A DNA stretch of 64,000 nucleotides. Origin: CAVZXS01 sp963779325 (GTDB lineage: Bacteria > Bacteroidota > Bacteroidia > Chitinophagales > Chitinophagaceae). Position 1 is the first letter of the stretch. Every line of letters begins with the position of its first letter. The notes below the pieces were generated by a model, which saw only the letters and a program-made list of their open reading frames with translations, was not told where the DNA came from and did no database searches. Both the position numbers and the translations under genes were made by a program. Of the stretch, positions 16,899-26,883 are shown one piece after another. The stretch spans positions 310,001-374,000 of the forward strand of contig CAVZXS010000037.1 in NCBI GenBank assembly GCA_963779325.1, written 5' to 3'.

Positions 16899-18052
16899 TT
16901 TTAATTAATTTTTTCAAAATTATTTCAAAATATTTTTCAGGTTCATTCACCATGTTTATTTCATAGGCATCTTTAAATAACAAATCCATTTTATCAAATA
17001 CACTTTTTAAACCATACCCGGGCGACAATTCCTGCGGAAAGCCGGGACCATCGTCATAAACTCTTAATGCTAATGTTCCTTCACCTGATTTTGCAATTAT
17101 TTTCAATGATGTTGATTTGCCGGTACTTTTTAATCCGTGTTTTACGGCATTTTCTACTATCGGGTTGTAAAATAAACCTTGGTAAAAGATAATAGGATAA
17201 ATCTTCTTCACTCGTTATCTCATAGGTCAGCCTGTCTTCAAAACGAATTTTTTCAATCTCCAAATACGTTTTTACCATTTCCAATTCTTCCTTTACCGCA
17301 GAGTAATTACTCTTGCTGTAATTAATACTGTACCTGAACAAATCGGCCAGCGCTATACTCATTTGCCTGGCTTTTTTTCCGTCGGTCAGCGAAAGATCAG
17401 CAATTGAATTCAATGCATTGTATAAAAAATGAGGATTGATTTTTGAATGCAGTGCTTCAAGTTCCGCTTTTGTTTTTGATGCCTGCAAACTTGTTACTTC
17501 AAGTTCTTTTTCATTTAGCTTTTTTTGTCTTTCCATATCCACATAACTCATAGTTACATACACAAGCCCCGTAATACATCCGATATAAAAGTTAAACACC
17601 AATGTATATTCAAGCTTACTGAAATTTCCTTTAGTTGCCAGGTAATTAACCGGGATTCCGATTGCAATGGTACAGACAATTATTGTACACATTATAACCG
17701 CCATCTTTTTCCGGAAAGGCGCATCTCTTGACCCGCTTCAATTGTGATACATACCATGTAATATTAAAAACAAAAAGCACCATGCCCGTAATTGCTGCTA
17801 GTTGTATTAGATAGTACCTTAATAATAATTTGCCGGATGATAGCGCTGCCGTAAAACTCAGGAGATGTTGGACTAATGGCCAGAATAAAACAAATGCCGA
17901 CCAACCAAACTACCAGGTTTTGTCTCAATAATTCATTTTTTACATACCCGTTTGAATAAACTTTTAAAATTAGCAAGCAGGTAAAGCCCCGCAACCAGCA
18001 TGAGGGTGGAGAATAAAATAAGAAGAATAAAATATTGAAACTTAAATCCCAT
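16882..18052 (-). pseudogene. LytS/YehU-type sensor histidine kinase, multiply frameshifted
   Basis: Conserved sequence runs through three frames. From ATG 18052: MGFKFQYFILLILFSTLMLVAG (membrane helix), LLANFKSLFKR, then a shift at the CCC at 17947-17949 to YVKNELLRQNLVVWLVGICFI, a shift at about 17832 to LLRYYLIQLAAITGMVLFVF, a shift at about 17730 to RDAPFRKKMAVIMCTII, then the kinase core KINPHFLYNALNSIADL (phosphoacceptor His region, PF06580) and FEDRLTYEI, and a fourth shift at the GGG at 17162-17164 (LLPRFILQP to IVENAVKHGLKS) into the HATPase domain (DDGPGFP, GYGLKSVFDKM). All four breaks correct by removing one base. With repairs it is a normal multi-helix kinase of about 390 residues. 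It is either decayed or poorly base-called. Confidence 0.8.
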
Positions 18053-18153
18053 AGTCGCAAAATAGAAAATCAAGTTGGAAATAAATCTTTGCCTTCGTAA
18101 ACTAACAAATTTCAGGGGTGAACTGAGTATATTGCAGCCAAAATTTTCTACTA

Positions 18154-19168
18154 ATGATTGATTTCAGATCGGATACAGTTACAAAACCCGGCACGGGTAT
18201 GCTGGAAGCTATGATGAAAGCGCCGGTAGGCGATGATGTTTTTGGAGAGGATCCTTCTATAAATGAATTGGAAAAATTGTCGGCCAACTATGTTTGGTAT
18301 GGAGGAGGCCCTGTTTTGCCCTTCGGGTACTATGACCAACCAGATTGCCATTAAATGTCATACCCAACCCGGCGATGAAGTAATCTGTGATGAAAGTGCT
18401 CACATATACCAATACGAAGGCGGCGGTATCGCTTTTAATTCAGGAGCATCCGTAAAACTATTGCATGGCGACCGGGGAAGAATAACGGCAGAACAGGTTT
18501 TAGCAGGTATTAATCCCGATGATAATCATAAAGCCCTTACAGGCTTGGTTTGTTTGGAAAATACAAGTAACCGCGGCGGCGGCAGTTGTTATGATTTTGC
18601 AGAAATAAAAAAAATAAAAAAGGTTTGTTTAGAAAACAATCTGCCTTTTCATTTAGACGGAGCCCGGTTATGGAATGCATTGGTAGCAAAAAATGAAACA
18701 CCCAAACAATACGGCGAAACATTTGACAGCATTTCCATTTGCCTGAGCAAAAGTTTGGGATGCCCTGTCGGCAGTTTATTATTGGGTAAAAAAGATTTTA
18801 TAAAAAAAGCCCGTCGCATCAGAAAAGTTTTTGGCGGCGGTATGCGGCAGGCCGGTTTTATGGCCGCGGCGGGTATTTTTGCTTTACAAAATAATATTGA
18901 GCGATTGAAAGAAGACCATGCGCATGCCAAACAAATAGCGGAGTCAATAGAGCAAAAAGATTTTGTTTCCTTTGTACTACCCGTAGAAACTAATATTATT
19001 ATTTTTGAATTGAAAGAAAACAATCCCGCCCCCGCATTAGTTGCAAAATTAAAAGACCGGAATATTCTTGCTTACGCCATTGCGCCTAACAGGATAAGAT
19101 TGGTCGTTCATTTGGATATCAGTAAAGAAATGGTAAATACAACCGTCAAAACAATCGAAAACTTATAA
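18154..19168 (+). pseudogene. ltaE: Low-specificity L-threonine aldolase, frameshifted
   Basis: ATG 18154 gives MIDFRSDTVTKPGTGMLEAMMKAPVGDDVFGEDPS (cut: IDFRSDTVTKP and GDDVFGEDPS are hallmark motifs) and ELEKLSAN; one extra base at about 18289 then shifts into MFGMEEALFCPSGTMTNQIAI and the rest. The PLP lysine lies in the SISICLSKSLGCPVGS region and the aromatic-stacking His in ICDESAHIYQYEGG; HLDGARLWNA is also intact. Corrected length is about 338 residues, normal for the fold-type I enzyme that splits L-threonine or allo-threonine to glycine and acetaldehyde. It lies 29 bp upstream of pgi and is probably cotranscribed. The break is a single extra T, possibly artefactual. Confidence 0.87.
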
Positions 19169-19197
19169 CCTTTAACTCATAACTTATAACTAAAAAC

Positions 19198-20850
19198 ATG
19201 CTTCCTAAAATAAACCCGACTGCAACGCAAGCCTGGAAAGAATTACAGCAGCACTATACAGCAATGAAACAGGCACACATGAAGGATTTGTTTAAAAACG
19301 ATCCCGATCGATTTAAAAAATATTCGATGTGCAGTAAAGACATTGTATTTGATTACTCGAAAAATATAATAACGGATAAGACTGTTCAGCTTTTATTTAA
19401 GTTAGCAAATGAGTGTAAATTAAAGGAAGCCATTGAAGCCATGTACAACGGCGATACCATTAATGAAACCGAAGGACGTTCCGTATTGCATACTGCGCTC
19501 CGTAATTTTTCGAAAGAACCCGTTTATGCTGATGGAAAAGATATAATGCCTGATATAAAAAAAGTATTGCGGCAGGTTAAAAATTTCTCAGACAAAGTTC
19601 ATGATGCTGAATGGCGCGGTTATACCGGCAAAAGAATAAAATACATTGTGAACATCGGTATCGGCGGCAGCGATTTGGGGCCGCTGATGGTTACCGAAGC
19701 GTTGAAGCCTTACACTGCAGAAGGCATTGAAACTTTTTTTGTCTCCAATGTTGACGGTACGCATATTGCCGAAACATTAAAAAAAGTAAAACCGGAGCGT
19801 ACGCTGTTTCTTATCGCTTCCAAAACATTTACCACACAAGAAACCATGACCAATGCGCATACTGCAAGGGCTTGGTTTTTGAAAAAAGCAAAAGATGAAA
19901 AGTTCGTGGCAAAACATTTCGTGGCTTTATCTACCAATGAAAAAGAAGTTGTGAAGTTTGGTATTGACAAAGCAAATATGTTTCGCTTTTGGGATTGGGT
20001 TGGCGGACGCTATTCATTATGGAGCGCCATCGGGCTTTCTATTTCACTGACGATTGGTTATAAAAATTTTGAAGAATTATTGAAAGGAGCACATGACACA
20101 GATAATCATTTTCGAAAAGAACCGTTCGAAAAAAATATTCCGGTACTGATGGCATTGATCGGTTTATGGTACACTAATTTTTTCGGTTCACAATCGGAAG
20201 CTATACTGCCGTACGATCAATACCTGCATCGTTTCGCCGCTTATTTTCAGCAGGGAAATATGGAAAGTAATGGGAAGAGCGCCGATAGAAACGGCGAAGC
20301 CGTTGAATACAACACCGGCCCGGTCATTTGGGGCGAGCCGGGCACCAATGGTCAGCATGCATTTTATCAATTGATACACCAGGGTACTCCGTTAATTCCC
20401 TGCGATTTTATTGCGCCTGCGCAAAGCCATAACCCGATCAGTGATCACCATCCCAAACTGTTGAGCAATTTCTTTGCACAGACTGAAGCTTTAATGAATG
20501 GCAAAACGGAGGAAGAAGCAGAGATGGAATTAGAAAAAGCGGGTTTGACAAAGGAACAAATAACCAAATTACTGCCTTTTAAAATATTTAGCGGCAACAG
20601 ACCCACCAATTCTTTTTTAATAAAAAAAATTACACCGCACACATTGGGACAGCTAATTGCCATGTACGAACACAAGATTTTTACGCAGGGTATTATCTGG
20701 AATGTTTTCAGTTTCGACCAGTGGGGTGTGGAGCTGGGAAAACAATTAGCCAATAAAATTTTACCTGAGTTAATGAATGAAGAAATTGTTGCGGGGCATG
20801 ATGCATCTACAAATGGTTTGATTAATGCTTATAAGGAGATGAGGAAATAG
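19198..20850 (+). CDS. pgi: Glucose-6-phosphate isomerase
   Basis: This is a 550-residue cytosolic glycolytic enzyme interconverting glucose 6-phosphate and fructose 6-phosphate. It has both SIS domains and the family signatures: NIGIGGSDLGPLMV (about 152-165), SKTFTTQETMTNA, WVGGRYSLWSAIG (catalytic region), and GPVIWGEPGTNGQHAFYQLI, including the catalytic Glu and His. Near the C-terminus QWGVELGKQLANKI precedes the active-site Lys region. Length is normal for the long bacterial/eukaryotic type. It follows ltaE after 29 bp of AT-rich sequence, consistent with cotranscription. Intact, in contrast to its upstream neighbours. Confidence 0.98.
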   Translation: MLPKINPTATQAWKELQQHYTAMKQAHMKDLFKNDPDRFKKYSMCSKDIVFDYSKNIITDKTVQLLFKLANECKLKEAIEAMYNGDTINETEGRSVLHTALRNFSKEPVYADGKDIMPDIKKVLRQVKNFSDKVHDAEWRGYTGKRIKYIVNIGIGGSDLGPLMVTEALKPYTAEGIETFFVSNVDGTHIAETLKKVKPERTLFLIASKTFTTQETMTNAHTARAWFLKKAKDEKFVAKHFVALSTNEKEVVKFGIDKANMFRFWDWVGGRYSLWSAIGLSISLTIGYKNFEELLKGAHDTDNHFRKEPFEKNIPVLMALIGLWYTNFFGSQSEAILPYDQYLHRFAAYFQQGNMESNGKSADRNGEAVEYNTGPVIWGEPGTNGQHAFYQLIHQGTPLIPCDFIAPAQSHNPISDHHPKLLSNFFAQTEALMNGKTEEEAEMELEKAGLTKEQITKLLPFKIFSGNRPTNSFLIKKITPHTLGQLIAMYEHKIFTQGIIWNVFSFDQWGVELGKQLANKILPELMNEEIVAGHDASTNGLINAYKEMRK

Positions 20851-20907
20851 CCCCTGCCCTTTTGCCGAATAAAAGAAATTGTACTAATTTGAATAAAATT
20901 GCAAAGT

Positions 20908-21345
20908 ATGAGAAAATTATTCTTTGTATTAGTAAGCAGTTTTTGTTTCTGCATTTTACATGCGCAGGAAAAATCCGTGCCTTTTGATCCTAAAATTTAT
21001 TTGGAGCAGAAGAAGACCAACACGAATTCTGTTCAGGAATGGTCTTTAAAGAATAAAGTAACGGATGAGCAATATAAAAAACTAATGTCGCCATCGTTAT
21101 ATATTACATTAGAAGGTACTGTCTATAATTTGACCAACGGTAATAAAGTTATTATACTGCCGCAAGATAATATGCTCTGCATAGTTCCCGATATGAACCG
21201 GTATAACATGCCTGTACTAAGAGTTGAAGTGCCGAACACGATGCCGAATGGAGCAATAGGGATGAATCGAAAGAACAGGTCAGAAATTATTGCAGAAGCA
21301 ATAGAAAAAGCAAATGAGAAGAATATAATAACTGATTTCTATTGA
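20908..21345 (+). CDS. Exported protein of unknown function
   Basis: ATG 20908 (145 residues) is preferred over the in-frame TTG at 20899, because it places a clean signal peptide at the N-terminus (MRKLFFVLVSSFCFCILHAQ, cleavage near HA-Q). The mature part (KSVPFDPKIYLEQKK, then SLYITLEGTVYNLTNGNKVIILPQDNM and AIEKANEKNIITDFY) has no motif I recognise; it looks like a small soluble periplasmic or secreted protein with one short beta-rich region. It follows pgi by about 57 bp on the same strand, so read-through is possible. Confidence 0.75.
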   Translation: MRKLFFVLVSSFCFCILHAQEKSVPFDPKIYLEQKKTNTNSVQEWSLKNKVTDEQYKKLMSPSLYITLEGTVYNLTNGNKVIILPQDNMLCIVPDMNRYNMPVLRVEVPNTMPNGAIGMNRKNRSEIIAEAIEKANEKNIITDFY

Positions 21346-21541
21346 ACCGCGATTTAACAGTGTATGCAACGTTCACGCTGAGTTTGTGTGTACCTCTATG
21401 CTTGTGACCCGTTGGCAGTAAATAGCGGAAAGCCACTACCGCAAGATGTTTAGCAGTTATTGATCAATCCTGATTATGATTAGCCGTTTTTTTTAAAATT
21501 TAACTGCCGTATGAAATATTAATATGCTGTCCCGATTTCAG

Positions 21542-23671
21542 TTATTGCTTTATTAGTTTTTTTATGACTACTTCATTTCCTATTCGCACTTCAGCTATAT
21601 AGACACCTTGCTTCAGTTTCAAGCGGGAAAAATCAATATTAATTTGCTCATTACCCGTTACTTTATAATTTCCGTTGTATAATTTCCTGCCGCTGATATC
21701 ATATAGTTTTATCGTGGCTACGGAAACAGAAGCTATATTGAAAGCGATTTTCAAATCATCTCCAAAAGGATTGTTTAGTATTTTTATTTTGGATAAAATG
21801 TCTTCATCCGACTTTATTACAACAACCTCGCTCAATTGACTTTTTTCATCCCTGTCAATTTGTTTTAACCGGTAATAATTTACAGTGCCTGTTACATTTT
21901 TATCTGTAAATGAGTAAGTTTTACCTGTTGAAATATTTGCGGCAGCTATATTACCAATTTTAGTGAAGCTTGCTCCGTCTGATGATTTTTCTATTTGAAA
22001 TTCCTTTACATTCTGCTCAAAAGATGTTTCCCATGACAGCAAAACATCTGTATTTTGCTTAACCCCTTTGAAGTATTGCAACTTAACCGGTAAAGTTGCA
22101 GACAGGAATACCGGATAATCCTCCGCCTGTCCGTATGTCGGGTTGTAACAAGCCCCCGTAATAGTCAAACCTGCTCCGTAAACTGTAGAAAGTTCCTCCA
22201 ATACCCGCATTCTAAGTATAGTATTGGTACTTGCCGTAGCCGGAACGGTAAAAGTGCCTGATACATTGGTGTAGCCGCTTCCGGGTATCGGAATATCGGC
22301 ATTATAATAAATCTGTTCAGTAGCATTATTAAATATTCCGTCATTATTATAATCAATCCATGCTCTTAACTGCTCCCTGTTTGCACCCAATAAGCTTGCT
22401 GAAAAAGTATACGTATTACCTTGCTGCAATTGAATCATATATAGACACTCATCTGTTCTGTCTACATAGCCTCCGTCATCCCTGCTTGGGCCGGAAGAAA
22501 ATGATTTATTAGCAGTGGAGACATTAATTAATCCTGCAAAATAATTACTTAAACCTGTGGCACCGGTAACCGGCGTACATGAAGCCGTGCCCGGAGCAAT
22601 ATAGGGTGTCATTGGGTAAACCCCTCCAAGTGCCCATGAGCTAACCAGGCTTGCTCTTCCCGGCAATGACATTGCTGCCAGCATTCTTGCCTTTTGTCCG
22701 GCAGTAAATAAAGTATAGCAGCTTGTATAATTCATGTAATTTTTTTCCGTATTGCTAACATAAGTAGTACCGGTACATGAATTTGTACCGGATCTGCAGG
22801 TAAAATCTATTACGCCTGCAGTTTGATTATATGTAATCGGGTCAGTATCGCATACTCTGTCACCTTGGGTATTACAATTTGCATTTGCCGGGCAAGAACC
22901 GGCATCCGCAGATTCTTCAAAAGGATGATAAAGATTTAGTGCATGGCCAATTTCATGCGGTAATGTTTTTCTACCCGCCGCCATTTGTGTAGCCAGCATT
23001 ACTGTACCGTCTAAAGATGCAGAAGCACCTGCAAAATATGCATAGCCTGAAATGAATTGTCCGCTTGTACCATCTCTTGAATCAATTCTATTAACTACCC
23101 ATATATTATAAAAATTTGAAGGATCCCACCTTACAAAATTCTTTAACGCTAAATCACTAACACCGCCCGATGTACTTGCATTGACACCGTTACTTACATA
23201 ATTGGTAAGAGACGATCCGTCAATCCTGTTTATGCCTGTTGTCGGATTGCAATTCGGGTCCCGTGTTGCCAATACAAACTGCACTTGTAAATCCCCTACT
23301 CCTTCTGTACCGGGATAGGTACCATCGAAAACTTGGTTCAAGTAATTAATGGCTCCGGTAATCTGCGCGTCTGATGGATTATAAATAGAACCTATAGCAC
23401 CCCCGGTATTTACTACATGTACAACTACGGGAATTGTATAAAGTGCACTATTGACAGATGAAGGTGAAGTAGTTCTTAATAAATCACTTCGATGTTCACG
23501 AATGTAGTTTTGTATCTGCGTTTCGTTAGCAAGCACATTTTCCCGATAACCGGAATTTTCCTTTAATCTCTTTTTATGCAGTTCATCAAAACCGCATATT
23601 GGCTGTGCTGAGGCGATTTGTAAAAATAGAAATACTGATAGTGAAGTTAAAATTAGTTTCAGGCCTTTCAT
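21542..23671 (-). CDS. Secreted M43-like (pappalysin/cytophagalysin) metalloprotease with GEVED domain and T9SS sorting signal
   Basis: This is a 709-residue exported protein. After the signal peptide (about 1-22), the catalytic domain carries the zinc motif HEIGHALNLYH (H239, E240, H243, H249) followed by a Cys-rich segment (SCPANANCNTQGDRVCDTDP) and the Met-turn region NYMNYTSC, all typical of M43B proteases. A GEVED domain (about 455-530: AWIDYNNDGIFNNATEQ, YGQAEDYPVFL) and a fibronectin-like stretch (LQYFKGVKQNTDVLLSWETS) follow. The last about 85 residues (LYDISGRKLYNGNYKV, ending VVIKKLIKQ) are a type A T9SS C-terminal sorting domain, so it should be exported by T9SS; a T9SS plug protein gene lies at 33760. 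Expected to degrade extracellular protein. Confidence 0.93.
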   Translation of the reverse strand: MKGLKLILTSLSVFLFLQIASAQPICGFDELHKKRLKENSGYRENVLANETQIQNYIREHRSDLLRTTSPSSVNSALYTIPVVVHVVNTGGAIGSIYNPSDAQITGAINYLNQVFDGTYPGTEGVGDLQVQFVLATRDPNCNPTTGINRIDGSSLTNYVSNGVNASTSGGVSDLALKNFVRWDPSNFYNIWVVNRIDSRDGTSGQFISGYAYFAGASASLDGTVMLATQMAAGRKTLPHEIGHALNLYHPFEESADAGSCPANANCNTQGDRVCDTDPITYNQTAGVIDFTCRSGTNSCTGTTYVSNTEKNYMNYTSCYTLFTAGQKARMLAAMSLPGRASLVSSWALGGVYPMTPYIAPGTASCTPVTGATGLSNYFAGLINVSTANKSFSSGPSRDDGGYVDRTDECLYMIQLQQGNTYTFSASLLGANREQLRAWIDYNNDGIFNNATEQIYYNADIPIPGSGYTNVSGTFTVPATASTNTILRMRVLEELSTVYGAGLTITGACYNPTYGQAEDYPVFLSATLPVKLQYFKGVKQNTDVLLSWETSFEQNVKEFQIEKSSDGASFTKIGNIAAANISTGKTYSFTDKNVTGTVNYYRLKQIDRDEKSQLSEVVVIKSDEDILSKIKILNNPFGDDLKIAFNIASVSVATIKLYDISGRKLYNGNYKVTGNEQINIDFSRLKLKQGVYIAEVRIGNEVVIKKLIKQ

Positions 23672-23729
23672 AAATTTTGGATATGACTTATAAAACGACT
23701 AAAACCTGATTTTATTTAAAAAAGTACAA

Positions 23730-23756
23730 AAAAAATCCCCTTTTTTTAAGGGGATC
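23730..23756 (-). terminator. Intrinsic terminator after the PUR-protein gene
   Basis: ATCCCCTT (23735-23742) pairs with AAGGGGAT (23748-23755); on the minus strand the stem is followed by eight T. It lies 18 bp past the stop at 23774. Confidence 0.8.
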
Positions 23757-23773
23757 GGTATCAAAAAAAGTGT

Positions 23774-24247
23774 TTACCATTTATCTACTTCTTCGGCGGC
23801 ACTTGTATTGGTAACCGGGGGTGCCGGTGTTTCTTCTAATTTAGCTTCTATTAAAGGTTCTGCTACTTCAACTTCTACAGGGGTATCCGAAATTGTTTCT
23901 GCTGTAACCGGAACAGCTTCCCCATTATTTTCCGCATTGCCTTCGTATCCTTCGGGGTTATCATGGTTAAAAGCATCGAAATCAAAATCGGGCATCAGTT
24001 CAGTTTTTACATAATCCGTAGCATCGCCCAATGCTTTTATAAACTTATTAAAATCTTCTTTGTAAAGAAAAATCTTATGTCTTTCGTAGCCGTTGTCATC
24101 AAACTTCTTACGGCTTTCTGTAATGGTAAGATAGTAATCGTTTCCGCGGGTTTCTCTTACATCAAAAAAATAAGTTCTTCTTTTGCCGGCTCTTATCCTG
24201 CTGCTGAAAATGCTTTCCATTTTCTTGTCGTTATTCTCGTACGCCAC
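23774..24247 (-). CDS. PUR-family (DUF3276) DNA/RNA-binding protein
   Basis: The 157-residue protein has a single PUR-alpha-like repeat at about 10-90: SSRIRAGKRRTYFFDVRETRGNDYYLTITESRKK and HKIFLYKEDFNKFIKALGDATDYVKTEL. The tail from about 95 is acidic and low-complexity (EAKLEETPAPP) and ends EEVDKW, as in other Bacteroidota members. The family binds single-stranded nucleic acid; the cellular role in bacteria is not well defined. It forms a single-gene unit with a strong promoter and terminator, which suggests high expression. Confidence 0.93.
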   Translation of the reverse strand: MAYENNDKKMESIFSSRIRAGKRRTYFFDVRETRGNDYYLTITESRKKFDDNGYERHKIFLYKEDFNKFIKALGDATDYVKTELMPDFDFDAFNHDNPEGYEGNAENNGEAVPVTAETISDTPVEVEVAEPLIEAKLEETPAPPVTNTSAAEEVDKW

Positions 24248-24280
24248 TGTTATAGTTTTTGGTTAAAAAATTATTATCTA

Positions 24281-24311
24281 CAAATATAATTATGTTTTTC
24301 AAACGGCCAAA
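24281..24311 (-). promoter_or_regulatory. Promoter of the PUR-protein gene
   Basis: On the minus strand a -33 TTTG (24308-24311) is followed after 19 nt by TATATTTG (24281-24288), an exact TAnnTTTG. The leader is about 30 nt. Confidence 0.7.
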
Positions 24312-24490
24312 TTTGATTGGGCTTTAGTGGAGTTTTGGCTTTAAAACGGGTTAGGCGCACCCGTAAAGGAATTTCGATTCCATAAACAAACCTTTCTAAT
24401 TCAATCCCGAAACAACATCATCGTCATCCTCATTAACCTCGGTTTGTTGCTGCTTATTGTACAGGCCGGCATATTCCCCATTTAGCTTCA

Positions 24491-26287
24491 TCAGTTGCTC
24501 GTGGGTACCGGTTTCAATAATTTTCCGTCTTCCAGGAAAACAATCTTGTCGAACTGAAAATGAGTAAATATGCGATGAGTAATAATAATGGCGGTTTTAT
24601 TTTCAAGATAATTGTACAGGCGACCTATAATATCTTTTTCGGTGCGTGCATCTACGGCACTGAGGCAATCATCAAAAATTACCAATTCGGGATTTTTTAT
24701 CAACGCTCTTGCAATGGAGATTCGTTGTTTTTGCCCGCCGCTAAGCGTTACGCCTCTTTCGCCTACCATGGTTTCATATTGCCCGGCAAACAAATTAATT
24801 TCGTTATGTATACCGGCTTGTTTTGCCGCCTGTTCTATGCGCAGCATCCTTTGGGCTTTCGTTTCTTCATTTTCTTTTAGTCCGAAAAGAATATTGTTCC
24901 TCACCGAATCGCTGAAAAGAAAAACATCCTGCGGTACATAACTGATCTGTTCCCGTAAAGTTTGAAGCTTTATTTGTTTTATATCTTTCCCGTCAAATTC
25001 AATTGTACCGTGTACGGTATCATACATTCTCAATAATAATTGTGCAATGGTGGATTTGCCGCTTCCCGTTCGCCCGATAATCGCTACCTTCTCGCCTTTT
25101 TTTATTTCAAGATTAAAATTTCGCAGTGCTTTTATACCGGTTACCGGATATTCAAAGTCAACGTTTCTAAAACTGATATTACCTTCCAGCACCTTACTTA
25201 CTGCGGCAGGTGCGTCTTTCATTTCGGGCTCTGTTTGTAAAAATTCATTTATTCTTTTTTGCGAGGCCGCCGCCCTTTGTATCATACTTGCCGTAAGGCC
25301 TATAGCACTTACCGGGAACATCAGCATATTAATATACATGATAAACTCGACCAATTTCCCCAACTCCCCCTCCTGAGGATTATTAATGTAATGCAACCCT
25401 CCGATCATAATGGTAAGCAGTGTACTGATACCTATCAGCAAAGTCATGGACGGGAAATAAACGGATTCTACTTTGGCCAGGCTTAATGCATTTTTTTTAT
25501 ACTCTTCGCTGTTTTTTTCAAAAAAACCCAGCATGGCTTTTTCCTGCACAAATGATTTTATAACTCGTATGCCGGCATAAGATTCCTGCGCATTGGTGGT
25601 AAGATCGGATAGCCCGGCCTGTATCAGCTCGCTTTTTTTATTAATAATATTATTTACATAGTAAATAGCAATAGCCAAAATGGGTAAGGGAGCTAATACA
25701 TAAAGGGTAAGTTCCGCATCGCGTTTTATCATAAAAAAAACACTTAGCGAAATCATAGCGACCAGGTTGATGACATACATGATAGCAGGCCCGGTAAACA
25801 TTCTCACCCGGCTTACATCATCGGCAATGCGGTTCATTAAATCGCCGGTGCTGTGCGTTTTATAAAAAGCAGTGTCTAATTTTTGGTAATGGCTGTAAAT
25901 TTCATTTTTCTGATCGTATTCAATATGACGGCTCATGACAATGATGGTTTGCCGCATAAGGAACATAAAAAAACCGCGGAGCAGGGCCAGCAGTAAAATA
26001 ATACCACAGAGCAGGGCTACTATTTTTCCATGATCATCAATAGCGGAAAAAGCGTTTTCGATAGCACGGGTAACAGCAGTTATCAATCCGTCATAAACCG
26101 GTTTCTTAGGGGGTACTGCCGCTGTTGCAGGCTCATCAACTATTTTTTTTACATAATTGATAACGTAACCGGTAACCTGCGGAGACAAAACGCCGAAATA
26201 ATTGGAGATAATAACGAATAAAGTGCCAATACCCAAGCGAACACGATACTTCCGGAAATATTTATTAAGTGCTTTAAGATGCTTCAA
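24491..26287 (-). CDS. ABC transporter, fused permease and ATPase (exporter type)
   Basis: The visible frame gives 598 residues: membrane domain at about 15-345 with six helices (MsbA/MdlB-like), then an ATPase with Walker A GRTGSGKST, Q-loop VPQDVFLF, signature LSGGQKQR, Walker B LVIFDDCLSAVD and the switch His in ITHRIF. The frame ends abnormally, EDGKLLKPVPTSN; adding one A to the AAAA run (+ strand TTTT at 24521-24524) gives EDGKIIETGTHEQLMKLNGEY and a stop at 24396-24398, the expected C-terminus. The true gene is therefore probably 24396-26287 (630 residues). Substrate unknown; the family exports lipids, drugs or peptides. Confidence 0.92.
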   Translation of the reverse strand: MKHLKALNKYFRKYRVRLGIGTLFVIISNYFGVLSPQVTGYVINYVKKIVDEPATAAVPPKKPVYDGLITAVTRAIENAFSAIDDHGKIVALLCGIILLLALLRGFFMFLMRQTIIVMSRHIEYDQKNEIYSHYQKLDTAFYKTHSTGDLMNRIADDVSRVRMFTGPAIMYVINLVAMISLSVFFMIKRDAELTLYVLAPLPILAIAIYYVNNIINKKSELIQAGLSDLTTNAQESYAGIRVIKSFVQEKAMLGFFEKNSEEYKKNALSLAKVESVYFPSMTLLIGISTLLTIMIGGLHYINNPQEGELGKLVEFIMYINMLMFPVSAIGLTASMIQRAAASQKRINEFLQTEPEMKDAPAAVSKVLEGNISFRNVDFEYPVTGIKALRNFNLEIKKGEKVAIIGRTGSGKSTIAQLLLRMYDTVHGTIEFDGKDIKQIKLQTLREQISYVPQDVFLFSDSVRNNILFGLKENEETKAQRMLRIEQAAKQAGIHNEINLFAGQYETMVGERGVTLSGGQKQRISIARALIKNPELVIFDDCLSAVDARTEKDIIGRLYNYLENKTAIIITHRIFTHFQFDKIVFLEDGKLLKPVPTSN

Positions 26288-26409
26288 ACAAAAACATTTG
26301 CCACTAAATTAAAACATAAATACCGTCCTGACTGACCCGTTCAAAATAAAATTCCGGAATCTTCAAAATAACTTTTGGAATAAAAACCCTGCGAACGTAT
26401 TTTCGCCGC

Positions 26410-26494
26410 GGAGAGATGGCAGAGCGGTCGAATGCGGCGGTCTTGAAAACCGTTGAGGTGAAAGCCTCCAGGGGTTCGAATCCCTTTCTCTCCG
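26410..26494 (+). tRNA. tRNA-Ser (anticodon UGA)
   Basis: An 85-nt cloverleaf can be drawn: acceptor GGAGAGA pairs with TCTCTCC, D-arm GCA/TGC around AGCGGTCGAA, anticodon stem CGGT/ACCG with loop CTTGAAA (anticodon TGA, reads UCA and other UCN), a class II variable arm GAGG-TGAAAG-CCTC typical of serine tRNAs, and a T-arm with GTTCGAAT. The discriminator is G, as expected for tRNA-Ser. CCA is not encoded. Confidence 0.97.
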
Positions 26495-26883
26495 CAAAGT
26501 CCCGATTTATCGGGATTTTTTTTATTGGCCGTTTGTTTTTATAAAATGTCTTCCGTCAAATCACTAATTAAACATCGGGACTTTATAATTCTGCAATGAC
26601 TTCTTTTACTAAGGCTGATGACCTTAAACAAGCTCTTTAAAAAAATTCGTTTAAAAGCGTTCTTCTTTCATTTGTCGAACCGAAACCCAGTTTCATCGAA
26701 ATAAACAGGGGCTTATGAAAAAGGTGGATAATTTTGTTTCCGATTTCGATAAAGCATTAATTCTTCTAATCAATACAACTATTCTGTCATTTAAACTATC
26801 CTGTTTTTAGGAATTTTCCGTATATCGTCAAGCCGTCAATTTTTCTATTATAAAAACGAATTCAGGCTTTTGCAGCCCAGTAT
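26495..26883. other. Intergenic region between tRNA-Ser and the hybrid kinase gene
   Basis: Apart from the tRNA terminator (26500-26523) I see no gene, repeat or exact TAnnTTTG in these 389 bp. The kinase promoter must lie here or be of another type. Confidence 0.4.
26500..26523 (+). terminator. Intrinsic terminator after tRNA-Ser
   Basis: TCCCGA / TCGGGA pair around a 4-nt loop, followed by eight T (26516-26523), starting 6 nt past the tRNA. Confidence 0.88.

Noticed and set aside
16882..18052. Programmed frameshifting in the sensor kinase
   Set aside because: Four shifts at different positions without slippery-site structure; decay or base-calling error fits better.
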